From positions 42,717 through 106,716 of the forward strand of contig JAEINQ010000014.1 of NCBI GenBank assembly GCA_016342285.1: a DNA stretch of 64,000 nucleotides, in the 5' to 3' direction. Source of the DNA: Desulfobacterales bacterium (GTDB lineage: Bacteria; Desulfobacterota; Desulfobacteria; Desulfobacterales; JAEINQ01). Made by a program: the position numbers and the translations under genes. Under the pieces are notes generated by a model. It was not told where the DNA came from, did not search any database, and saw only the letters and a program-made list of their open reading frames with translations. This document shows positions 35,880-44,839 of the stretch, in pieces (position 1 is the first letter of the stretch; the number at the start of each line of letters is the position of its first letter).

Positions 35880-36240
35880 AAGCTCCCTTGGCTATTACGC
35901 CCACCAGGGCAGTTACTTTCTGGCCCTGCTGCCGACGGTATCGTCATGACAGCGGATCAAGCTGGCATTGATGGCATCCCTGATGATTCTCGAAGCCATG
36001 GCGCTGTTCTTATCTTTAATCCTGACCGCGCTCCTGCATCCACTGCATACAGTCGACGGAGAACTGTGTCGCTTCCAAAAACCTCCGTGCCCGCTCGATG
36101 CGGGTGACCGCGGCGGCCATGCGGTTGATAAAGGCAAATTTGGACTGGAATGTAGCCAAATGGAAGCTTCTTGTCTTACCACCTGTAACAGGCATTTCGG
36201 AATAATGCTGAACAAAACCCTTGACTTTCTCCAATATTGA
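35880..36240 (-). pseudogene. Degraded 3' end of an ATP-binding/AlbA_2-type regulator gene
   Basis: Minus-strand frames contain [20 protein letters not shown] followed, after a frameshift, by DKNSAMASRIIRDAINASLI and DTVGSRARK, an in-frame stop, then LPWWA. This resembles the C-terminal DNA-binding tail common to AlbA_2-containing ATP-binding proteins. Two frame disruptions and the lack of the N-terminal domains mark it as a remnant. Only spacer sequence is visible between this and the regulator upstream. Confidence 0.5.
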
Positions 36241-36307
36241 GCCGATATTGAACCAAGCTCATCCACCATGTGTGGAAGGAGTTACGAAACCGTCCCCTGG
36301 GGCGGTT

Positions 36308-36808
36308 TCAGCCTTTTTGGGATCTGTTTTTCCAGTATGCCTCATACTCTCTTTTAAGCTTCTTTCGAGTGTGTTCTCTTGTGACCAAAAAAGCGGTCCA
36401 CGGCAATAAAAATCCTTTCCTGTCTGCCAGAACCACAACGTAATCCTCTTGCTCCAGCCAGATGTGAATACGGTCTTCATTGCGTTTTACGGATACCCAA
36501 TATTTTACCTCAGGCTTTTTGCTGTGTTCGATAAGCGGTTTTGGCCAGCGGATTCGTTCGCATCGTCTGAAATCAGGAGTTCGGTTTTGTTCATCCATCT
36601 CCTCGGATGTCATATGCCAGAAGGTCGCTTCCTTGCCGTGGATCATCGGGTGCCGTTTCAGCCCGAGCCGCCGCCCCTGAAACATCGGTTTGCTGTCAAT
36701 AAAGTCCTGTTTGAAGAACGCGTAAATGGCCTCCAGATACGCATCCCAGTTGCCGCTGAAGTCGCTGAACAGGACCAGGGGCGGCAGCCAATCCGGCGTG
36801 GCGCTCAT
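36308..36808 (-). CDS. Hypothetical protein of the eroded restriction locus
   Basis: A 166-residue soluble protein, MSATPDWLPPLVLFSDFSGN at its start, with many aromatic residues (IYAFFKQDFIDSKPMF, HGKEATFWHMTSEEMDEQN) and a basic C-terminus (REHTRKKLKREYEAYWKN). I do not recognise a domain. Its start overlaps the DUF3800 stop by 4 bases, so the two are translationally coupled and probably work together. It is the last gene of a four-gene unit starting with the XRE regulator; a palindrome at 36286-36309 (GAAACCGTCCCCTGGGGCGG) lies just after it. Confidence 0.7.
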   Translation of the reverse strand: MSATPDWLPPLVLFSDFSGNWDAYLEAIYAFFKQDFIDSKPMFQGRRLGLKRHPMIHGKEATFWHMTSEEMDEQNRTPDFRRCERIRWPKPLIEHSKKPEVKYWVSVKRNEDRIHIWLEQEDYVVVLADRKGFLLPWTAFLVTREHTRKKLKREYEAYWKNRSQKG

Positions 36809-37518
36809 CCCTGAACCTCCGCCGCATGCCAGCGGAAAAGGTTCACCTTTTCCTCTCGTAACAAGGTTGTTCTGGTCAGGCTGTAGCCGGAGCGCCGTTG
36901 CATTCGATCGATGAGGGCCATTTTACCGACGTTTCCCGCCAATTCCCGGTTCAGGTAAGCAATGGCTCCAATCAGCAAATCGGCCAATTGCATCTGTTCA
37001 ATTTCGTGGGAGTGGACCAGCTGCAGGCGCTCGATTACCTCCCGGGAAAAGTCGTACATGTTGTTGCACAAGACCTCGTGCAACTTTGCCGCTTTCTGCG
37101 CCCCGCGGGTATCTTTGATGTCAAGATAGATCCGGTATCGGGCGTCAGGCCGAAAGATGACTTTCAGCATATCGAAATACATCTTGTAATACCATTCGTC
37201 ATGGTCCTGACCGGGAAAGGCGTCGTGCCGTAAACGCGATTTGTCCGGCACAATCAAGGCCCGAAAATGCAGATCGTCATCATCGAAAAAATAATCGATT
37301 AGATCCAGATATAGCTCTTTCTTTGCAGGCGATACCTTGGTCCACTTCACTTCAAAATGAGGGGAAAGCCCATGCTTCTGTTTGATTTCGCGCAAGCGGA
37401 CGGCAATCTCTCGGGTTTTGCCCAGAGGGCACCATACCGCACCCAGCACCATCGCCTTCTGGCGGTCGTTTTCCAGATGGCAGGACTCGTCGCAGTAAAC
37501 ATTGAAGGTGTCCGTCAT
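36805..37518 (-). CDS. DUF3800 domain protein
   Basis: A 237-residue protein of the DUF3800 family, which is frequent in defence islands and has an RNase H-like fold with acidic residues. The expected marks are present: an N-terminal FNVYCDESCHLENDRQKAMV, EVKWTKVSPAKKELYLDLID, and the C-terminal acid pair IEQMQLADLLIGAIAY. The family's molecular function is not established. It starts 13 bases after the HsdR/HsdS chimera and overlaps the next gene by 4 bases. Confidence 0.82.
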   Translation of the reverse strand: MTDTFNVYCDESCHLENDRQKAMVLGAVWCPLGKTREIAVRLREIKQKHGLSPHFEVKWTKVSPAKKELYLDLIDYFFDDDDLHFRALIVPDKSRLRHDAFPGQDHDEWYYKMYFDMLKVIFRPDARYRIYLDIKDTRGAQKAAKLHEVLCNNMYDFSREVIERLQLVHSHEIEQMQLADLLIGAIAYLNRELAGNVGKMALIDRMQRRSGYSLTRTTLLREEKVNLFRWHAAEVQG

Positions 37519-37531
37519 GGTACCCTGTCCT

Positions 37532-38200
37532 TTACGCCACCGTTACTTGTCCGTTCATCAGTATGGGGAGGAGCCAGTCGCGGAGTTGGGTGAGTTGCTG
37601 GTTTTCCAACATTAGATGGTGCCTTTTTGTGCAAACAGGTGACACGCTATCTTCAAAACTCTTTTCGATGAACTCAGGAGGCCGTAACACAGATAACACC
37701 TCGATTGCTTTTACATTGAAGCTCTTAAAAAATGCCCCTTGATCTATATTAGATGCAATTTGTCTTTGAATACCATCTCGGTTGTTCGGTTTCTTGACCT
37801 CGATAAAAACCAGCGGCATGCCGTTGATAAGCAGGATGATATCCGGCCGGAACTCGTCATCGCCATTCTTATAGGTCAACTCGGTGACCACATGAAAGCT
37901 GTTGTTGGCAAAATCGACAAAGTCGATGAGCTTTGTACCCGATCGCTCGGTGAGTTTTTCATAAAAGGCCTGGCCCAGGTCCTCATTGTCCAGCGTGAGT
38001 TTGACATCATCCAGTAATCGCTCGATATCCTCAAGCTCAATACCAGAATTAATATTGATCATGGACTCGCGGAATATGTCCGGAAAAATATTGGTATCTT
38101 CGTCCCATTTGACATTCTTGAGGGAAAGATATCGGTATCCGAGTCTGACCAGATGGAGAATGCAGGGTATTTTAACGCGCGAGTCTTCGCTGAAGATCAT
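37532..38200 (-). CDS. HsdR N-terminal nuclease domain fused to an HsdS C-terminus
   Basis: A 222-residue chimera. Residues 1-145 are the N-terminal nuclease domain of a type I restriction subunit R, with a PD-(D/E)xK site at FRPD120IILLINGMPLVFIE134VK. From about residue 150 the sequence becomes the C-terminus of a specificity subunit S (GAFFKSFNVKAIEVLSV, then LENQQLTQLRDWLLPILMNG). The helicase part of HsdR, all of HsdM and the recognition domains of HsdS are absent. The simplest origin is one large in-frame deletion across an hsd operon. ATG overlaps the regulator's stop (ATGA). It may be inert, or a free nuclease-domain protein. Confidence 0.82.
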   Translation of the reverse strand: MIFSEDSRVKIPCILHLVRLGYRYLSLKNVKWDEDTNIFPDIFRESMININSGIELEDIERLLDDVKLTLDNEDLGQAFYEKLTERSGTKLIDFVDFANNSFHVVTELTYKNGDDEFRPDIILLINGMPLVFIEVKKPNNRDGIQRQIASNIDQGAFFKSFNVKAIEVLSVLRPPEFIEKSFEDSVSPVCTKRHHLMLENQQLTQLRDWLLPILMNGQVTVA

Positions 38201-38409
38201 TCGGTCAACTCTCCCCTTTCCCTTTTGTCCGCGCAAAACTGATCGAATTGTCTCTGGGCCAGCTTCGAAGGCACAGTTTTGCCGTTCTCCCAGCGATTGA
38301 CCGTGGCATAGCTTACCCCGAGAGCATGTGCGAGCTCTTCCTGGGAAAGCATCAGCTGCCGTCGGACTTCCTTAACCTGCACCGGGAAGTTCTCGGGTTT
38401 ACGGATCAT
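38197..38409 (-). CDS. XRE family helix-turn-helix regulator
   Basis: A 70-residue Cro/C1-type DNA-binding protein. VRRQLMLSQEELAHALGVSY followed by ATVNRWENGKTVPSKLAQRQ is a full XRE helix-turn-helix. The stop overlaps the ATG of the HsdR/HsdS gene by 4 bases. Such small regulators often precede type I restriction genes and control them. First gene of the four-gene minus-strand unit. Confidence 0.88.
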   Translation of the reverse strand: MIRKPENFPVQVKEVRRQLMLSQEELAHALGVSYATVNRWENGKTVPSKLAQRQFDQFCADKRERGELTE

Positions 38410-38680
38410 CGGATCAACCTTTTCCGCCTTGATTCATAAGGCCCACGAGTGTCGTTCTAATTATTTGTCAAAATATAACATCTGCTATGCTCTCTGCAAG
38501 GTAAAATGCATGATGCCATGGCGTTTGGGTTCGACTTCAAGTATTTTACAGGTGCCATCTGTCGCATGCGGAAAAACCAAGTGTTTTCAGACACTTTCTC
38601 TTTTTTCCGAAGGGCGGCAATTGGGGCCGGGCCAAGCTAACTCTTTATTGACCGGAATGCGGAACGGTTGTGCGCGGGGA

Positions 38681-40090
38681 TCATCCGTCCACGAGCCGAT
38701 ATTGCTGTTTCAGGGCATCGAGCTGTGCCCGTAGCGGTTCGGCCAGCGCATTTCCATCGGGACGGTCCATCAGGTTGGTCATTTCCCGCGGGTCGGTTTT
38801 CAGGTCATAGAGCTCCGGTGCCCGGCAGGTTTCCCAGTCGATATATTTATAGCGATCGGTGCGGATCGCCTTGTGGGCCGGGACCCGGCCGCTGAAGGGA
38901 AAATCCTTGAACAGTTCATAGACAAAGGCCTTTCGGCCCGGAGCCGTCGAATCGTTTAAAATGGGAAGAAAACTCTCTCCCTGCATGGCTTCGGGGATGG
39001 AAAGGCCGGCCATTTGAAGCAGGCTCGGCGCCAGGTCCTGGTTGAGCACCATCTGGTCGGCTCGGCGGCCGGGCCGGTCGATAACCATGGGCGCCCGGAC
39101 GATGTAGGGGATGCGGATTGACTCTTCATAGGGGTAATGCTTTGCATAGAGGCGGTGTTCCCCCCAGATATACCCGTTGTCACCGGCATAGACGATGACC
39201 GTGTCGTCTAACACCCCGCGTTTTTCAAGGGCGGTAAGAAGCCGGCCCACCTGCTCATCCACCGATTCCAGGCATTCGCAGTACCGGCGGTAGGTGGTGT
39301 GCATGTCGTTCATGGTCCCTTCGAGCCAGTTCAGATGGGTCCAGGTGTTGTATTTGTCCGATTCCGGCGCCAGGTGGGAGAGATCGGCATCGTCATATTT
39401 GCCTTTCAGGTGCTTGGGCGGCCGCCAGTCGTGATGGACCGCCTTGTGGGAGAGATAGAGGCAAAAGGGGTTCTCCCGGTCTGTGTTGACAAAATCCAAG
39501 GCGTAATCGGTGAGTTCTTCGGTGATATACGGTTTTCTATTGGGCGTGAGCTTGTGGTTCACGTAGATGGGACAGTCGTAATAGTCCCCCTGGCCGTCCT
39601 TTCGGGTAAAGGAGACAAACTGGTCTACACCGGGCAGGTTGGGCAGGCCGCCGCCGGGCATGTGCCACTTGCCGATAAAGGCCGTGTCGTAGCCGACTCT
39701 CTTGAGGTGGTCCATGAACGTGATGTTCCGCTTTTCGTCCCAGCGGCAGAAGTTGTTTTTTACGCCGTGGACCGAGGCGTACTGGCCGGTGAGGAAGCTG
39801 GCCCGGCTGGGGCTGCAAAGGGAGGTGGTAACAAAGGCATTTTCGAACAGGACCCCCTCGCCGGCCAGCCGGTCCATGTTCGGAGTCTGGAGGAAGGGGT
39901 GACCCATGGCGCCCAGGCAGTCCCACCGGTGGTCGTCGGTGAGGATGAAAATGATGTTGGGGCGCTTTCCGGCCTGCCGGGCGAAAAGCCCTGGTGGGGA
40001 AAGAAGGCCGCCGGCACCGGCCAGTGCCGCACCGCCGAGAATTTTCATGGCCTCGCGTCTTGAGACCGGCCGTTTAAAACCGTTGTCCAT
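38681..40090 (-). CDS. Exported sulfatase, cysteine type
   Basis: Type I sulfatase hydrolysing sulfate esters, with 469 residues. The N-terminus carries a Tat-like signal (SRREAMKILGGAALAGAGGL). Metal and active-site marks: ILTDDHRWDCLG, the formylglycine motif LC92SPSRASFLTG, GKWHM, and VYAGDNGYIWGEH. The nucleophile residue is Cys, which needs conversion to formylglycine by an anaerobic sulfatase-maturing enzyme; no such gene is in this window. The C-terminus has the usual DLKTDPREMTNL. It stands alone; substrate unknown (choline sulfate or carbohydrate sulfate are possible). Confidence 0.9.
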   Translation of the reverse strand: MDNGFKRPVSRREAMKILGGAALAGAGGLLSPPGLFARQAGKRPNIIFILTDDHRWDCLGAMGHPFLQTPNMDRLAGEGVLFENAFVTTSLCSPSRASFLTGQYASVHGVKNNFCRWDEKRNITFMDHLKRVGYDTAFIGKWHMPGGGLPNLPGVDQFVSFTRKDGQGDYYDCPIYVNHKLTPNRKPYITEELTDYALDFVNTDRENPFCLYLSHKAVHHDWRPPKHLKGKYDDADLSHLAPESDKYNTWTHLNWLEGTMNDMHTTYRRYCECLESVDEQVGRLLTALEKRGVLDDTVIVYAGDNGYIWGEHRLYAKHYPYEESIRIPYIVRAPMVIDRPGRRADQMVLNQDLAPSLLQMAGLSIPEAMQGESFLPILNDSTAPGRKAFVYELFKDFPFSGRVPAHKAIRTDRYKYIDWETCRAPELYDLKTDPREMTNLMDRPDGNALAEPLRAQLDALKQQYRLVDG

Positions 40091-40427
40091 AACCTTCCTC
40101 CCCGATTCGATGCCTTCCCGCGAATCGCTTTGTCACGGTGCATATAATTTGATTAACCGCAGACTCTCGCAGACACTCGCAGACTTTTTTGAACCGGCCG
40201 ACCTGGCCGGTTCAAAGAGGTGGCCCTGCGTGGCGAAATCGGTAAAAGGTAACACCCTTTTGCTCAGGATCTGCAGGTCCATTCGCGAAGCGATGCGAAT
40301 TTGTTGGCGGTCCCGACCGCCGACAAGCTTTTCCGTCTGCGATGGTCTGCGTCCTTCTGCGGTTCAGAATAAAGTTGGATCTGTGTATTTCTGACAATAT
40401 GAAATTAGGCCCACCAATGTCATGCAA
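40091..40427. other. Repeat-bearing spacer
   Basis: No gene in these 337 bases. It contains a tandem-like stretch (three CGCAGAC/CTCGCAGAC units near 40158-40185), a perfect 12-bp inverted repeat TTTGAACCGGCC / GGCCGGTTCAAA at 40188-40216, and the second copy of the dispersed repeat starting TGCTCAGGATCTGCAGGTCC at about 40260. Confidence 0.6.
40260..40370. repeat. Dispersed intergenic repeat, copy 2
   Basis: Shares TGCTCA-GATCTGCAGGTCC and ATTCGCGAAGCGATGCGAA with the copy at 33991, followed by a TTGTTGGCGGTC/GACCGCCGACAA inverted repeat. Same orientation as copy 1. Confidence 0.7.
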
Positions 40428-40982
40428 TTACATGGCATGAACGGAATAATGATGAACCACCATATACACCCATTCCTGGCCGCGAATCAGTCCGAAATAA
40501 AGGCCGGTAATACCGGCGGTCAGGCAAAGGACGACCGCCGGGTGAAAAACCTTGATCGGCATACCGGTAAGGCGCCTGTGCACCACCCGGCAGACCAGTT
40601 CGGACAGGGAAAATTCCAGCAAGGTGACGCAGATCAGGCCGAAGAGCCAGGGCAGAAAGAGGAAATAGATCAGTTCCACCCCGGTGAACTGGCAGGCCAG
40701 TCTCAATTCCACCTGGACGATCCAGATGATGGGGTTGGCAAAGGCGATGACGAGCCGTTCGACAAATCCGGCACCGAGCCGGTAGGCTAGAGGCGGTCCG
40801 ATAAAGGCGAAAAACCAGATGGACCCAAAGAGCAGGGGGCCGAACATGCCGATGAGGGCGCTTCGGAGGGGGCCCGGCGTCATGCCGGCGGCCCCGTGGT
40901 AAATAGCGCCGGAAAGGGCAAGGGTGCCTACGGCAAGGATCAGCGGAAGGAGAAACCGTCGGGCCAGCGGTGGTTTGTTCAT
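40428..40982 (-). CDS. Hypothetical multi-pass membrane protein
   Basis: A 184-residue inner-membrane protein starting MNKPPLARRFLLPLILAVGT. About five hydrophobic segments are visible, including SALIGMFGPLLFGSIWFFAF, IYFLFLPWLFGLICVTLLEF and VVLCLTAGITGLYFGLI. I do not recognise a family. The frame is open further upstream, but that part is not hydrophobic and has no good start. It is divergent from the FadR-type regulator, with 146 bases between them. Confidence 0.65.
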   Translation of the reverse strand: MNKPPLARRFLLPLILAVGTLALSGAIYHGAAGMTPGPLRSALIGMFGPLLFGSIWFFAFIGPPLAYRLGAGFVERLVIAFANPIIWIVQVELRLACQFTGVELIYFLFLPWLFGLICVTLLEFSLSELVCRVVHRRLTGMPIKVFHPAVVLCLTAGITGLYFGLIRGQEWVYMVVHHYSVHAM

Positions 40983-41128
40983 GGGGCCGTCCTTGGGTCG
41001 ACCGGCCAGCGATCGCTGTCGGATTCCATGGCCGATTTGGGGTTGACGGGCTTGGTCGCTTCGGTTAGTGTGGTTGGTGGTAAGACCACCAGCCGTCAAG
41101 TAGCACATTCCATCGGGGGACGCAACCC

Positions 41129-41860
41129 ATGATTCAACTGCTCCAACCGTTAAAAGCAGACAGCCTCAAGGATGTCTTTGTTTCACGTTTCGAACAACTG
41201 ATCCTTTCCGGAGACGTCTCCATCGGCGAGAAACTGCCATCTGAGCGGGAACTGGCGATTCGCCTCGGCGTCAGTCGCCCGGTGGTCCACGAAGGCCTGT
41301 TGGAACTGGCCACCAAGGGGTTGGTGACCATATGGCCAAGAAAAGGGACCGTGGTCAACGATTTCCGAAAGGAAGGGTCCCTGGCCCTCCTCAACTCCCT
41401 GGTCAATTACCAGGGGGGGCTCGATCCGTCCCTGCTGGAAAACCTTCTGGACATGCGCCACCTTTTCGAGGCGGAGATCGTCCGGCTGGCGGCCCGGCAC
41501 GGCACTCGGGACCAGTTAGGCGCCATTGGCGATATCGTTTCCTCCGAAGAAAAGGCCCTGGCAGACCCGGATGCTTTTTCCGAACTCGATTTTGAATTTC
41601 ACCACGCCCTGGCCATGGCCTCGGGCAACGACCTCTACCCGCTGCTGCTCAATTCCTTCCGGCAGATCTACCATCACCTGGCCGGACAGTTCTATACGGT
41701 TGCCCGGGTGACATCCACGGTTCTGGACTTTCACCGGGAGATCCTGGCGGCCATGAAAGACCGGGATGCGATCGCAGCCGAGGACGCCATGGGCCGCATG
41801 CTCGATCATGGCCGGCGGCTGCTTCACGAGGTCATCGACAAGGCAAAAGCCCAAAGTTGA
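41129..41860 (+). CDS. GntR family regulator, FadR/FCD subfamily
   Basis: A ligand-responsive regulator of 243 residues. The winged helix is near residues 10-75 (FVSRFEQLILSGDVSIGEKL, PSERELAIRLGVSRPVVHEG, LVTIWPRKGTVV). The FCD domain that usually binds a metal and a small acid follows (LLDMRHLFEAEIVRLAARHG, then LDFEFHHALAMASGNDL, with the expected Asp and His ligands). It lies 240 bases before the third glycyl radical enzyme on the same strand and is the likely regulator of that operon. Confidence 0.9.
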   Translation: MIQLLQPLKADSLKDVFVSRFEQLILSGDVSIGEKLPSERELAIRLGVSRPVVHEGLLELATKGLVTIWPRKGTVVNDFRKEGSLALLNSLVNYQGGLDPSLLENLLDMRHLFEAEIVRLAARHGTRDQLGAIGDIVSSEEKALADPDAFSELDFEFHHALAMASGNDLYPLLLNSFRQIYHHLAGQFYTVARVTSTVLDFHREILAAMKDRDAIAAEDAMGRMLDHGRRLLHEVIDKAKAQS

Positions 41861-41866
41861 CAGCCC

Positions 41867-42012
41867 CGTAAAAAGTCTATTTTCACCACGAAGAGCACGA
41901 AGAGCTCGAAGGATTATAAAACAATATATAATGATTTCAGCTTCGTGTGCTTCGTGGTTAATTAAAAAGTGGGCATGTTGGCGATTTTTTACGAAAGCAT
42001 CAAAGTTGATGT
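41867..42012. repeat. Dispersed hairpin repeat (CACGAAG family), copy 2
   Basis: CGTAAAAAGTC at 41867, inner arms CCACGAAGAGCACGAAG (41886) and CTTCGTGTGCTTCGTGG (41941), then a right flank whose reverse complement reads TCGTAAAAAATCGCCAACAT, nearly the same as the left flank of copy 1 near 8826. The element sits between the regulator and glycyl radical enzyme 3. Confidence 0.75.
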
Positions 42013-42100
42013 ACTCGTAAAAAGTTCTAATTTACCACAAAGACAGGACTTACAGGATACACAGGATTTCGTGAACAGACTCCAAAATGAGAGGTGGACC

Positions 42101-44617
42101 ATGAACGTTGCCGCCGCCGAGAAGATCAGTGAAACCGTCAAGACCCCGAAAAATCTTTCCCCCAGGATTGCCTGGCTGAGGGACTACTATTTTAAGGGGA
42201 TCCAGCGCGCCTGGAACAACGAGTTTGCCGCCTTTACCACGGGGACGACCTGGGACGTCGTCTTTGACGAGATTACCTTTTACATCGTTCCCGAAGCCTA
42301 TGCGTTTATTCCCACCTTCAATGCCTCCTTCAAGCAGGCCGCGGCCAGGGTGGACCTGCCCGATGGCTTCTGGGACGGGTCGGTGGCCGAAAGGCGGGCG
42401 TGGTTCATTCGGGAAGTGATGGTCAACCGGGTTCCCCAGGAAATCCTGCCGGGCGATCTTGTGGCCGGTGCCCGGTTTAACCTCCAGGTATCCCGGTGCT
42501 GGACCGAAGCCGAGGCCGCGGCCCGAAACGCCCGGATCAACGGCAAGGACGGGGCGGCAACGGCCATGAAATGGTTCCACGACCACGGATACGGCAATGC
42601 TGGCGCCACTTCCGGCCACCTGATTCCCGGTTACGAAAGGGTGCTGCGTGAAGGCTGGAAGGGGATTCACGGAAAGATCGAAGCCGAATACAAGGCCCTT
42701 TGCGAAACGGATCGCAACGGTGCCCGGGGCGCCCAGCTTCGGGCCATGATGACGGCCGCCACCCTGCCCGGGGATCTGGCCGCGAAATATTCCCGGCTTT
42801 GCCGCAAGATGGCCGCCCAGGAAAAGGACGCCGAGAGAAGAAAAGAGCTGGCTCAAATGGCCGATATCCTGGCCCGGGTCCCCTGGGAGCCGGCCGAAAC
42901 CTTCTGGGAGGCGGTCCAGGCCCTGTGGCTGACCCATATGCTGGTCTTAAGCGACGAAAACTACCCCGGCGCCGGTGTTTCCTTCGGTCGGATCGACCAG
43001 TACCTGCTTCCTTTTTGGGAGCGGTCCATGGCAGATGGCATGGACCGGGAGTTCGGCAAAGAGATCCTCAAGTGCTTCTGGATTCACGCCAACACCGTCT
43101 ACGACGCCATGATTCAGACGGGCAACCAGGGGATCACCGCCGGCTACGGCCAACTCATCACCCTTTCGGGGATGGGGGCCGGAGGCCGGGACATGACCAA
43201 TGACCTGACCTATGTCTTTCTGGAAGTCATCGACGAGATGTCTCCGATCCTGGAGCCCAAGCCCAACGTCCGGCTTCACCGCAACAGCCCCGAACCGCTT
43301 CTGGACACGGTGGTCTCCATGGTGGCTTCTAGCCAGGGGGCACCCTTTCTGCTCAACTTCGACGAACGCTCCATGGCCGGTATGCTGGTCGAGGCCCGGC
43401 GGGCCGGGGTGCAGGACCTGATCCATCCGGACAATGTTTATGAATACGCACCGGTCGGATGCCTGGAAAACACCATGGTGGGCAACGACCGAAGCGGCAC
43501 CGTGGACTGTAACCTCAACCTGCTCAAGGCTGTGGAACTGGCTTTGAACAACGGCAAAGACCTTCTCCCCTTTACCGATCCCATCACCGGAAAAACCGAC
43601 CCGGTGGAACAGGACGGTGCTGTCACCGGCGCCATATCTGATCTGAAGACCTGGGACGACTTCTGGACGGCCTACGCTGTCCAGACCCGGCACATTCTGA
43701 AAAAAATCGTGGATCTCTACGAGGCCAGCGAGTCGGTGCGGGCCGAATTTTCCCCGACCCCTTACGTCTCCTGCCTGGTCAGAGGCTGTGCCGAAAAGGG
43801 GATGGACATTACCCACGGGGGGGCGGAGCTTAATTTTGTCACGGTGGAGGCGGTGACCTTTGCCACGACGGTCGATTCCCTGCTGGCGGTCAATGATCTG
43901 GTCTACGAGAAGAAGGCCTGCACCCTGGAAGAACTGGTAGACGCCCTGCGGGCCAATTGGAAAGGGTACGAAAAACTTCAGGCCATGGCCAAGAACAAGG
44001 CCCCCAAATACGGCCGCGACGACGATGCAGCCGATGCCATGGCCCGAAGCGTTATGGATCTTTGGACCGAGGAGGCCTGGAAGTACAAGACCCGGTCCAC
44101 CGGACGGCAGTTTCGGCCCGGCATGCTGAGCTGGAACTACTGGGTGGGCGACGGGTTCATCCTGCCGGCGAGCCCGGACGGGCGAATCAAGGGGCAGTTT
44201 CTCTCCAATGCCATCTGCCCCTCCAACGGCGCGGACATCAACGGCCCCACAGCCAATGCCAACAGCGTGGGCAAGGTGCTGGGCGGCAAGGCGGCCGGCG
44301 GTGAAGGTGACTGGCAGGGTTTTTTCAACTGCCTGCCCAATGGCGCCAGCCACACCATTACCTTCAACCCGTCCATGCTCAGAGACCCCGAACACCGAAA
44401 TAAATTCAAGGGATTCTTGAGGGGGTATGTGGAAAACGGCGGTACAGCCCTCCAGATCAATATGCTCGATCCGGCCACCCTTCGCGAGGCCCAGGTGAAC
44501 CCCAAGGATTATCGTCACCTGCTGGTGCGGATCACAGGCTACAATGCCTATTTTACCAGTATCGGACGTGAGCTGCAGGATGAGGTCATAGCCAGGCTCA
44601 GCCATGAAGGATTTTGA
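42101..44617 (+). CDS. Glycyl radical enzyme 3, substrate unknown
   Basis: A glycyl radical enzyme of 838 residues, only distantly similar to the tandem pair at 24-29 kb. ATG 42101 has a GAGGTGG site; the upstream part of the frame runs through a repeat and is not coding. Thiyl Cys in APVGC454LENTMVGND with Glu456 at the +2 base position; radical Gly in RITG813YNAYF. The Glu is compatible with a dehydratase, decarboxylase or C-S/C-N lyase. Segments such as ISGYGQL-like TAGYGQLITLSGMGAGGRDM and KPNVRLHRNSPEPLLDTV are intact. I cannot place it with a characterised subfamily. Confidence 0.87.
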   Translation: MNVAAAEKISETVKTPKNLSPRIAWLRDYYFKGIQRAWNNEFAAFTTGTTWDVVFDEITFYIVPEAYAFIPTFNASFKQAAARVDLPDGFWDGSVAERRAWFIREVMVNRVPQEILPGDLVAGARFNLQVSRCWTEAEAAARNARINGKDGAATAMKWFHDHGYGNAGATSGHLIPGYERVLREGWKGIHGKIEAEYKALCETDRNGARGAQLRAMMTAATLPGDLAAKYSRLCRKMAAQEKDAERRKELAQMADILARVPWEPAETFWEAVQALWLTHMLVLSDENYPGAGVSFGRIDQYLLPFWERSMADGMDREFGKEILKCFWIHANTVYDAMIQTGNQGITAGYGQLITLSGMGAGGRDMTNDLTYVFLEVIDEMSPILEPKPNVRLHRNSPEPLLDTVVSMVASSQGAPFLLNFDERSMAGMLVEARRAGVQDLIHPDNVYEYAPVGCLENTMVGNDRSGTVDCNLNLLKAVELALNNGKDLLPFTDPITGKTDPVEQDGAVTGAISDLKTWDDFWTAYAVQTRHILKKIVDLYEASESVRAEFSPTPYVSCLVRGCAEKGMDITHGGAELNFVTVEAVTFATTVDSLLAVNDLVYEKKACTLEELVDALRANWKGYEKLQAMAKNKAPKYGRDDDAADAMARSVMDLWTEEAWKYKTRSTGRQFRPGMLSWNYWVGDGFILPASPDGRIKGQFLSNAICPSNGADINGPTANANSVGKVLGGKAAGGEGDWQGFFNCLPNGASHTITFNPSMLRDPEHRNKFKGFLRGYVENGGTALQINMLDPATLREAQVNPKDYRHLLVRITGYNAYFTSIGRELQDEVIARLSHEGF

Positions 44618-44627
44618 TTTCAAACCA

Positions 44628-44738
44628 ATTCGCCCAATTTCTGCGTTGCCCGTATTCCGCGTGCATTGCGGCGTGGATAAACCACGCCTCATGCCGCGAA
44701 ACACGGGCGCCTTGAACTTGAACGAATTGATTCGAAAT
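44628..44738. repeat. Inverted-repeat element between enzyme and activase
   Basis: AATTCGCCC... is matched by ...CGAATT at the far end, TTGCCCGT by ACGGGC, and GCGGCGTGG by CCACGCC around ATAAA. A REP-like GTGGGAGCGGCATCCTGCCG follows at about 44768. The whole 222-base spacer is non-coding and may form a long hairpin in the mRNA. Confidence 0.55.
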
Positions 44739-44839
44739 AAACGAAGCACGGCACCCGACTTTAACTGTGGGAGCGGCATCCTGCCGCGAAGGTAAGCGAT
44801 TCCGCTGAAATATACAGGGATGAACGGAAACCGGTGACC

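Noticed and set aside
37532..38200. A functional type I restriction-modification system
   Set aside because: No methyltransferase, no helicase part and no DNA recognition domains are present in or beside the gene.
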